Source: an uncultured Clostridiaceae bacterium
GTDB taxonomy: Bacteria > Bacillota > Clostridia > Lachnospirales > Lachnospiraceae
DNA: 29,940 bases
Reading direction: 5' to 3'
Assembly: GCA_949948825.1 (NCBI GenBank)
Contig: CATLIJ010000004.1
Coordinates: forward strand, 1 to 29,940
Positions 23,584 through 29,940 of this stretch are shown here, in pieces. The notes below the pieces were generated by a model. The model saw nothing but the letters and a program-made list of their open reading frames with translations. It searched no databases and was not told where the DNA came from. The translations under genes and the position numbers were made by a program. Numbering within the stretch: position 1 is the stretch's first letter; every line of letters begins with the position of its first letter.

Positions 23584-23612
23584 TTGCCATATATTATACC
23601 CGTGGGTATAAA
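23584..23612 (+). promoter_or_regulatory. Promoter of the pilin gene with overlapping palindromic operator
   Basis: TTGCCA at 23584-23589 and TATAAA at 23607-23612 are separated by 17 bp, placing the start near 23619. A perfect inverted repeat, TATACCC-GT-GGGTATA (23595-23610), covers the -10 and part of the spacer, as a repressor site would. Its G-tract with AT flanks resembles CsoR-family operators, but no such regulator is in the window. Confidence 0.55.
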
Positions 23613-23644
23613 AATAAAAAAACAAATTTAAGGAGGAAATGAGT

Positions 23645-24016
23645 ATGTATCAACTTATGCAGCTTACGACGTTTGTCGCAACAAATCCATTTGAAAAGGT
23701 CAGCACCCCGATTATTGAACTGCTGAATCTGGCCCTTGCCCCGGCCCTTGGGATTGTGGGCGCTTTGGGAGCTATTTACTGCATCATTCTGGGAGCAAAG
23801 CTTGCCAAGGCCGAGGAGCCTCAGGACAGGGAAAAGGCAAAAAACAGCCTGAAGAACGCACTGATTGGCTTTGTGCTGATTTTTGTGCTGATCGTGGCAT
23901 TAAAGATTGGAATGGGAGCTATGGAAGACTGGATGAAGAGCCAGGGAGTGAATGCCGGCTCAACCAATAAAACCAATTCAACCTCCATCCTGAACGAGGA
24001 TGCCTGGTACTGTTGA
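23645..24016 (+). CDS. VirB2/TrbC-like T4SS pilin
   Basis: This 123-residue protein has two hydrophobic helices (about residues 27-49 and 72-92) joined by a charged loop KLAKAEEPQDREKAKNSLKNALIG. That is the layout of VirB2-type pilins in Gram-positive conjugation systems; there is no long cleavable signal. The C-terminus is polar (Asn/Ser/Thr-rich). The ATG at 23645 is preferred over the one at 23639 because AGGAGG at 23631-23636 is eight bases from the former and only two from the latter. It has its own promoter and a possible operator, which fits a subunit needed in many copies. Confidence 0.8.
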   Translation: MYQLMQLTTFVATNPFEKVSTPIIELLNLALAPALGIVGALGAIYCIILGAKLAKAEEPQDREKAKNSLKNALIGFVLIFVLIVALKIGMGAMEDWMKSQGVNAGSTNKTNSTSILNEDAWYC

Positions 24017-24193
24017 TTCTGAGAAAGTACTGATTCAAGCATGCAACGGTAAATTTCAGAAGGAAAGAACAGCTTCGGAAAACGGGAGAACGTCAGAAGA
24101 CCCTCTTGGTTTTTCGAAGCGGGCTTTCCGTCACAACGTTCCGTTATACAAAAATCCGTCGTTTTTTTGCAGAGAAACAAAGAGGTGCTGCTT
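24017..24193 (+). other. 177-bp gap between pilin and lipoprotein genes, possible stem-loop
   Basis: GCTTCGGAAAA near 24072 can pair, with one bulge, with TTTTCGAAGC near 24111. A T-run (TCGTTTTTTT) lies further on. It may be a weak attenuator that lowers transcription after the pilin gene. I see no clear new promoter. Confidence 0.3.
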
Positions 24194-26599
24194 ATGAAAA
24201 GAATATTAGGGATTCTGCTTTGGGGAAGTTTTATTAGTATGTTTTTCACAGGCTGCAGCTTTGGACTGATTGAGAATGAGACCGATCCTTCCTCCCTGGC
24301 CCAGTCTATCATGAATGAGGAAACATCCGGAGACGGGATACGGATGAATTACAAGGAGGAGGACAGAAAAAAGGCTGTCCCGGATTATTTTCAGGAGAAT
24401 GTGGAAAAGAAATTTCAGAATCTGGAAGGAAAGCAAGCTTTTCGAATCCCGGACGAACACAGCAAAGAGACAAAAGATATAGAGCTTTTTCAGATTGGGG
24501 ATCTGACGTCGGACGGAACCTTTTATTACTGTTACAGTACCTGGGAGGCGGGAAGCGGCAGCGAACGGAAGAAGGTTCACTGTGCGGCTGCCTTTAACTA
24601 CCGGACCGGAACATTTAAGGTGCTTCATGAAAACCGTTTTAAGCCGGAAAGCATTCCGGAGGACGGAGAATCCTTTTATATGCAGGTGTGTTGGGAAGAG
24701 GAGGAAGAGCCAAAGATCTTTGTGTATGACAATGGAATCGGAACCTTGTACCAAAATGACGGGAAGGTACTGTTAAAGACGGATATTGAGACCCTGATCC
24801 GGAGCAGATATCACCAGGCCTTTTCTGTGAATGTGACCCATGTCATGACAGACGGGGAAAACAAGATGTATCTGGAGCTGGTAATCGAGAAGAATCAGGT
24901 GAATCTGCCGGAAAAGCCTGATTCCGAAGAAAGGCCGGGGGATAAGGAGCAGGAAGAAGAGGAAGAGGAGCAGGTGGAAAAAGACCTGGAGGATAATGTA
25001 GTTAGTATGCTGATGGTGTATGAATTTACTCCGGTGGGCGGTTCCATTGTCCAGAACAATTTAAAACATGAGGAACAGAAACAAAAATGGATAAAAATGG
25101 CTGAGGGAAAAGAATTTTCTGAGGACCCTGATGGAGTGGAGGACTGGAAAAGCGCAGTGAAACAGATTCCGGTTCAGTGGGGGAGCGGCTTTCTGGATGG
25201 ATATAAATTTCTGGAGATTATGAGATGGAAAAACGGGATTCAATTTGACAGCAGCAAAGACGATACATTTGATCCTGTTATAGGCAGCTATGAAGGTTTT
25301 GCTAAAGTGGAAACCAATTCGGAGCTGGCAGATACATTTGTGATGGACGGAGTGAGCTGGTGCAGTGTAGGCGGAAAAACCGGCGGCAGCCAGACTCCGT
25401 TTGACGAAGAAACCATAATTCGAAATTACGTTCTGGAGACAACGGATACCTGGTTTGATTCCGAAGGCAAACCTCACACAGTGACAAAAAAGGAGAATAA
25501 ACAGCAGTCCATAAAAGTTACCAGAAAGCTTGGTACACCTGTGTCCGAGTGCTGGGTGGAGGGGTACTGGTTTGTGAAAGATGCCCATACCCTGGGAGGA
25601 CGTCTGAATCAGAATATGCTGGCTTCCTCGGATGAAAAGATTTTCTGGATTCATCCGGACCGGTCCATAACATCTGCAGGCTATATTGAGGAGGAAGGAA
25701 TGGCTCCCGGCATGTTCCAGGATGGGGATAACACTTATCTGATTCAGTACAACGGGAAAAAAATGCTGATTGCCCAGGGGGAATCCTGGGATGAGGCGGA
25801 GGTCTGCTGGGAGGTTCCCTTCAGCCGTATGACCAGCCGTTATGAGCGGGGAAGTTCAGAGTATGATCAGGCTTTTGACATGTTAAATGAAGAAAGCCTG
25901 AAAGAAGAAGACGTATACAGCAATTCGGACCATTATACGGAAGAAAATGTGCTGAAGGTGGATTTTACATTGGAGGAGGATTCCGAGTATAACGGTTTTC
26001 TTTTCACTTCTCACAATAAGGGAATCCTTCTCTATGAGCCGGCAAAGGAAGAGGTTATGATGCTGGCAGAGGGAAGCTGGTATCGGAGCTGGAAACAGGA
26101 CGAAACTTATATTTCTGTGGGATTTTCCCGGAAAGAAGCTACTTATGACAGTATGGATGTGGCCTTTGCCCGGGTGTATGAGTATGATTTGAAAGAACTT
26201 TGTCAGGAGGCCCTTGAGGAAGCCAGGAATCAACTGGAATCAGCATCAGCATCAGAGGGCGCCGGGACAGATTCTTCTTCTGAATCCCAGTCTGAGGCCG
26301 GAGAGGAGGAGACAGTTAAGCGTGACCCCACAGAGTCAGGAGAAGGGCTGCTGGATGGTCTGGAAATCGAGCCTATGGAGGACACCTGGAAGGAGCAGCA
26401 TAAGCCTGTATGGACCGGGGAGGATTTTAAAAGTGCCAATGAACAGGGGGAAACCTTTGATTCTTCGGAATATGCTTCCCGGGAGTCAGAGCGGGAGGAG
26501 AACAAGGAGTCTTCCCAGGCAGCAAGGATTGATGAAATTCTGGAGAGTATGATGAGGGGAGAATCGGAGGGAGATACGGTTTCAGAAGGGGGAGAGTAG
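24194..26599 (+). CDS. Large lipoprotein of unknown function in the T4SS cluster
   Basis: This 801-residue protein has a lipoprotein signal, with FTGC placing the lipidated residue at Cys21. A long, aromatic-rich, mostly beta ectodomain follows (about residues 80-660), with phrases such as DGTFYYCYSTWEAGSG, KIFWIHPDRSITSAGYIEEEG, TYLIQYNGKKMLIAQG and GILLYEPAKEEVMMLAEGSWYRSW. These may be repeats of a beta-propeller-like fold, though I cannot prove that. An acidic Glu run interrupts it near 255-265. The last ~125 residues are Ser/Glu-rich and probably disordered. The ATG at 24194 is taken because the signal peptide begins there. It lies between the pilin and kinase-like genes, so it may be a surface-exposed part of the apparatus. 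Confidence 0.8.
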   Translation: MKRILGILLWGSFISMFFTGCSFGLIENETDPSSLAQSIMNEETSGDGIRMNYKEEDRKKAVPDYFQENVEKKFQNLEGKQAFRIPDEHSKETKDIELFQIGDLTSDGTFYYCYSTWEAGSGSERKKVHCAAAFNYRTGTFKVLHENRFKPESIPEDGESFYMQVCWEEEEEPKIFVYDNGIGTLYQNDGKVLLKTDIETLIRSRYHQAFSVNVTHVMTDGENKMYLELVIEKNQVNLPEKPDSEERPGDKEQEEEEEEQVEKDLEDNVVSMLMVYEFTPVGGSIVQNNLKHEEQKQKWIKMAEGKEFSEDPDGVEDWKSAVKQIPVQWGSGFLDGYKFLEIMRWKNGIQFDSSKDDTFDPVIGSYEGFAKVETNSELADTFVMDGVSWCSVGGKTGGSQTPFDEETIIRNYVLETTDTWFDSEGKPHTVTKKENKQQSIKVTRKLGTPVSECWVEGYWFVKDAHTLGGRLNQNMLASSDEKIFWIHPDRSITSAGYIEEEGMAPGMFQDGDNTYLIQYNGKKMLIAQGESWDEAEVCWEVPFSRMTSRYERGSSEYDQAFDMLNEESLKEEDVYSNSDHYTEENVLKVDFTLEEDSEYNGFLFTSHNKGILLYEPAKEEVMMLAEGSWYRSWKQDETYISVGFSRKEATYDSMDVAFARVYEYDLKELCQEALEEARNQLESASASEGAGTDSSSESQSEAGEEETVKRDPTESGEGLLDGLEIEPMEDTWKEQHKPVWTGEDFKSANEQGETFDSSEYASRESEREENKESSQAARIDEILESMMRGESEGDTVSEGGE

Positions 26600-26687
26600 A
26601 TTGCTGAAGATCCGGGACAGCGAGGAAGAAAAACACTTTGAAGCAAGGGGACGAGGCGTTAAATGAATTATTTCAGGAGGAAGGAAT

Positions 26688-28868
26688 ATGGAAAAGAGTA
26701 TTTTTGATTCAAAGCTTTATCGGGCGGTTTATAACAGCTATCAGGCATTGGAAAAACTGGAAAATTCCCCGGTCACACCGGAGGGAGCAAAGAAGATGGA
26801 AGAAACCATGAGGAATTTCCGGAAATCCTGCGAGGCGTATCTTGCCAAGCGGGAAGGGGCAAAGACAGACAACGGCAAGGAGCGGTATGAGGAGATTGAG
26901 GGGCTTTATAAAGAGTATATGGATAAGGCATATCTGACGGAGATGGGCCGGGATGCTGCCAATAACCGGGAGTACGACGGGCTGACCTGGGAACAGGCCA
27001 GAGACCGGAGGGCGGACCGGCAGGCCATGGACCGGTTAAAGGCGACCATTGAGGAGCAGCAGAGGGAGATGGCCCAGTTGGAGACAGAAACGATTTCTAT
27101 GGAGACAGCTCCTAAGATGTTAAAGGCAAACCAGGAGATCATCCGCTGCTGCAAGGAATATGGGGAGAGAGAGTCCCGTGTACACCTTGGGGACAAGGAA
27201 GTGGAAAATGTTCTCAAAGGGCTTGAGGAGCGGAACTTAAATGCCCTGCGGGATATGACAAAGATGCAGGAGTATGAGGGGAAGCAGTGGCAGGAGGTGA
27301 AAGAGGTTTCCATCCCCCGAATTGAGCCGAAAGGGCCGGTGCAGACCGTGGGAGCCAATGCCAGTGTCCGTATGAAGATCGAGATTGAGCCGGGAAGGCC
27401 GGGATTTTTTACGGAGGCCAGGGAGAGCTACTCGGATTTGAACGTAATATTTGACCGTTATGTGGGGAATATGGAAAATGCTGATTTGAAGAAGCTCTTA
27501 TTGGAAAACAGGGATATTATTGTGAACGCCGCAGGGGAAAAATCCAGAAATATTGATACTCTGATACCGGACGGTTCCTCTTTGGGAGACTGTATCCAGA
27601 CTGCCAAAAAGCAATTTACCAAAGAAAAAGAAGGGCTTCAGAAGAACGGGCCGCTGATGCGGTGCGTTGGGGAGATGTTTAAGGAATGCAAGGCATCGGG
27701 CATGGCAATTGGTAATGCCCAGCTTCAGCAGGGGGATAAGGTTTCTCTGCGGAATGTGGCAACCACCCGTATGGCAGAGCTTTTGGGGGTGGAAAGGCTG
27801 ATTGCCCACTCTCAGACTGTGGAGGTGAAGCTGGGAGACCGGGTGGTGAAGGGAAGCTTTATGGATATGGCAGAGGGCTATGACGCCGCCTCCACGGATA
27901 TTGACGTGGTTCAGAAATTCAAGGAGGTGAAGGACTGGTATTCACCGGGCATGGTCCGGGACCAGAGTGACCTTCAGATCTTTGACTTGATCTGCGGGCA
28001 GGTGGACCGCCATGGGGCCAATGCTTTTTACAAGATCGGCGAGATGGGGCCGGACGGCACCCGCCCCTTGCTTGGGCTTATGGGAATTGACAATGATATG
28101 GCGTTTTCGCCGGAGGTAAGGCTGGATGACAAAGGGAAGCTGGAGTCCATAGGAAAGACGGACTATACGGAATTTATGAATTTTATCAGCGAGGACATGG
28201 CGGATAAGATTATGGCTTTGGACCGGGAAAAGCTGGAGTTTGCAGTGGGGGATATTATCACGGAGAGGGAGATGGACGGCCTTGTGGCCCGCACGGAAAA
28301 GATGAAGGAGCTGATCCAGTCCCAGATGTATAAGGTGAAGGAGGGCGAGTGGAACCTGGAACATTACAAAAAAGAGGATACCAGCGATGAGGCGAAGAAA
28401 TATTTTGAAGCAGTGGAAAGCCTGAAGAAGCGGATTGACCCGGAAAAAAAATATCCATGGTCCATGAATCTTTTGGGAAATGCCAAAAATATAGCTGGGA
28501 AGAGCAGGGAAGTGATTCAGAATGAAAAGGAAGCCTATGCGGAGAGATTAGATGGGATTGAAAATATGTTTGACGAGGCCGAGAAGGACGCAGCGGTCCA
28601 GTATGAGAAAGATAAGGTGGAATATGCCGAGCGGATGAAGGTAGAACAGGCCAAGGAGGACCAGAGAGAAAGACGGCAATATATGACCCAGATGGAGGGG
28701 GTAAGCTCCCTGTTTGAATCTGCGGAAAAAGAAAAGATGGACGTGAAGGATCTTTTAAAGGAAGAGACGGGCAAAGAGAAGAAGGCGTGGACCTTTGCGG
28801 CCAAGGCAAGCCAGACAGAGCGGAAGACGGATATTTCCATTTCTTCGCGGTTGCGGCGGGTGAAGTAG
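26688..28868 (+). CDS. Putative PI3/4-kinase-like (atypical kinase fold) protein, candidate T4SS effector
   Basis: This 726-residue protein is hydrophilic, with no signal peptide or TM segment. Residues 1-200 are helical, with coiled-coil character. A middle domain (about 230-540) has RPGFFTEARE, then SLRNVATTRMAELLGVERL and VKGSFMDMAEGYDA, followed by FDLICGQVDRHGANAFY (D440, H442, N445) and LMGIDNDMAF (D468, D470). That order matches the helix, hinge, catalytic-loop (DRHxxN) and metal-loop (DFG-equivalent) layout of PI3/PI4-kinase-like and FAM20-like kinases. I could not place the ATP-binding lysine with confidence. Residues 575-690 form a long charged coiled coil. CAGGAGG precedes the ATG. 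Being cytosolic and encoded next to T4SS genes, it may be secreted cargo or a regulator. Confidence 0.6.
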   Translation: MEKSIFDSKLYRAVYNSYQALEKLENSPVTPEGAKKMEETMRNFRKSCEAYLAKREGAKTDNGKERYEEIEGLYKEYMDKAYLTEMGRDAANNREYDGLTWEQARDRRADRQAMDRLKATIEEQQREMAQLETETISMETAPKMLKANQEIIRCCKEYGERESRVHLGDKEVENVLKGLEERNLNALRDMTKMQEYEGKQWQEVKEVSIPRIEPKGPVQTVGANASVRMKIEIEPGRPGFFTEARESYSDLNVIFDRYVGNMENADLKKLLLENRDIIVNAAGEKSRNIDTLIPDGSSLGDCIQTAKKQFTKEKEGLQKNGPLMRCVGEMFKECKASGMAIGNAQLQQGDKVSLRNVATTRMAELLGVERLIAHSQTVEVKLGDRVVKGSFMDMAEGYDAASTDIDVVQKFKEVKDWYSPGMVRDQSDLQIFDLICGQVDRHGANAFYKIGEMGPDGTRPLLGLMGIDNDMAFSPEVRLDDKGKLESIGKTDYTEFMNFISEDMADKIMALDREKLEFAVGDIITEREMDGLVARTEKMKELIQSQMYKVKEGEWNLEHYKKEDTSDEAKKYFEAVESLKKRIDPEKKYPWSMNLLGNAKNIAGKSREVIQNEKEAYAERLDGIENMFDEAEKDAAVQYEKDKVEYAERMKVEQAKEDQRERRQYMTQMEGVSSLFESAEKEKMDVKDLLKEETGKEKKAWTFAAKASQTERKTDISISSRLRRVK

Positions 28869-28965
28869 AGGGGCATAAGAATCTGAGGAAGTTTGTATGG
28901 GGTTTTTGAATGAGGTTTCATAGATAGAAATTGGGTTGTTTTTGTGAGAGAAGGAGGATGGTGGA

Positions 28966-29940
28966 ATGCCAGCAGTTAAATTAAAGACTTATGAGGATGT
29001 TTGGAAGATTGCTCTCCAAATGTCGGCAGAGCTGATGGAAGAGAGCGCTAAGGAGATGGATTGGGAGGCGATTGCCGGCGGGACGAATATGTCCATTTCG
29101 GATTTGGTGGAGAAGCGTCTGGTAGGTCTGGAGGATTATACGATTCAGCTGGCCAGAAGACTGGCAGTAGCAGGCCAGAGACTGGAGCATGTGGAAGATT
29201 CGCCCCGGAAAGGCGCAGCAAATGCCATAGTGGAAAACTATAAAGAATGGTTTGGCAATTATCTGGATAAAAAAGCCTTTTCTTTCGCATTTGTTGAGGC
29301 AAAGAAGCTTTTTTATGATCCAAATTATATCATTCCTCAGAATGTAAGGCGTGAAATTAACAGGAGAGATTCGGAAAATGCAGCTGAGCTGGACCAGATT
29401 AACCAGGAGCGGCAGGTGTATGACCAGATGTTTACCTCTTTCTTTAAAGACCATGCCATTCCGGACCGAATGCCTACAGATCCGTCAGAGATTCTGGCTG
29501 AGAACCGGGTGTTTGAGAGGATTGCGCGGATTATGCCGCAAGGGGAGGAATATGCGCCTTTCCGTACAAGAGCTGGCTATGTCAATCAGCCTGCCCTGGC
29601 AGTGAACCCGGTTGGGGCAACCATGGTGGTGGAGCCTAATGCAGTTACCGGCGTGACCATGGATAATTTTGTATCAAAGCTTCGCAGTCCGAATCCGAAG
29701 AAAGCGGATATGGAATGGGGATACGGCACCTTTGACCGGATGATGGAAGGTCTTTACACAGATACAAACCTGGAACGAATCCGGAACAGTCAAAACAGCC
29801 TTTTGGAAACTGTGTTTATAGACGGAAAGAACGTGCGCTCCTGGCTTGCCAAAAAGGATACAGAAACTCAGGAAGAATATGAGGCCAGAGCCAAATGTGA
29901 GGTGGTGGCCTATGCCCTTGAGGGAAAAGGAAAGATTGAT
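28966..29940 (+). CDS. Unrecognised helical protein, 5' part (runs off the window)
   Basis: The frame is open for 325 codons from the ATG at 28966 to the right edge with no stop, so the protein is longer. AAGGAGG lies eight bases upstream. The protein has no signal peptide or TM in the visible part and looks mostly alpha-helical (TYEDVWKIALQMSAELMEESAKEM, then LVGLEDYTIQLARRLAVAGQRL), with a proline-containing middle (PQGEEYAPFRTRAGYVNQPALAVNP). I recognise no domain. It follows the kinase-like gene by 97 bp in the same orientation and shares its cytosolic, charged character, so it may be a second cargo or accessory protein; that is inference. Confidence 0.7.
   Translation, partial: MPAVKLKTYEDVWKIALQMSAELMEESAKEMDWEAIAGGTNMSISDLVEKRLVGLEDYTIQLARRLAVAGQRLEHVEDSPRKGAANAIVENYKEWFGNYLDKKAFSFAFVEAKKLFYDPNYIIPQNVRREINRRDSENAAELDQINQERQVYDQMFTSFFKDHAIPDRMPTDPSEILAENRVFERIARIMPQGEEYAPFRTRAGYVNQPALAVNPVGATMVVEPNAVTGVTMDNFVSKLRSPNPKKADMEWGYGTFDRMMEGLYTDTNLERIRNSQNSLLETVFIDGKNVRSWLAKKDTETQEEYEARAKCEVVAYALEGKGKID

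Noticed and set aside
24000..24197. 65-codon frame overlapping the pilin end and the lipoprotein ATG
   Set aside because: The AGG-type site is only a base or two from the ATG, the product looks random in composition, and the region can form a stem-loop. The double overlap is noted but not convincing.
26601..26666. 21-codon TTG frame between lipoprotein and kinase-like genes
   Set aside because: Weak start codon, charged peptide without features, no overlap coupling to the next gene. Conservation would be needed.
8699..29940. Reading the locus as an integrative conjugative element
   Set aside because: No relaxase, integrase, excisionase or direct-repeat attachment sites could be found in the window. 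The idea stays possible only if they lie outside.

Overview
The window looks like a chromosomal segment of a gut-type Clostridia, most likely Lachnospiraceae. Base composition is close to balanced, ribosome binding sites are strong AGGAGG types, and the protein repertoire is Gram-positive (lipobox lipoproteins, a SpoIIAB/SpoIIAA-type partner-switching pair, a two-TM FtsH, a DUF1292 protein). No species call is possible from sequence alone. No tRNA, rRNA, CRISPR array, transposase, integrase or relaxase is visible.

Region 1 (1-6.5 kb) is ordinary metabolism. It holds the 3' end of a HAD phosphatase, then an amino-acid ABC importer (lipoprotein binding protein, permease, ATPase) behind a good promoter and a foldable 5' leader. 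A terminator-like hairpin and a string of palindromic intergenic repeats lie between the binding-protein gene and the permease gene. An AbgB-like M20 amidohydrolase follows, then an unrecognised membrane protein and a small coiled-coil protein with its own promoter and terminator.

Region 2 (6.6-8.6 kb) is a monocistronic ftsH closed by a strong terminator.

Region 3 (8.6 kb to the right edge) is the interesting part. From a candidate extended -10 promoter at 8619-8647, tightly packed genes encode an RsbW/SpoIIAB-like ATPase, a DUF1292 protein, a STAS anti-anti-sigma-like protein, a CPBP membrane protease and then a type IV secretion system (T4SS). The T4SS genes are a VirD4/TraG coupling ATPase, a signal-peptide plus C-terminal-TM surface protein, two tandem VirB6-like channel proteins, a VirB3-VirB4 fusion ATPase, a family-3 solute-binding-like lipoprotein, a small charged protein and a second surface protein. 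A second promoter overlapped by a palindrome drives a VirB2-like pilin. Then come an ~800-residue lipoprotein, a 726-residue cytosolic protein with a PI3/4-kinase-like DRHxxN...IDND signature, and an unrecognised helical protein that runs off the window.

The working picture is a T4SS-like apparatus with coupling protein, assembly ATPase, channel, pilin and surface proteins, but no DNA-processing gene in view and a candidate kinase as possible cargo. The partner-switching genes appear to share its transcript. This could be a protein-delivery or contact-dependent system rather than a conjugation system. That reading is inference and depends on what lies to the right of the window.
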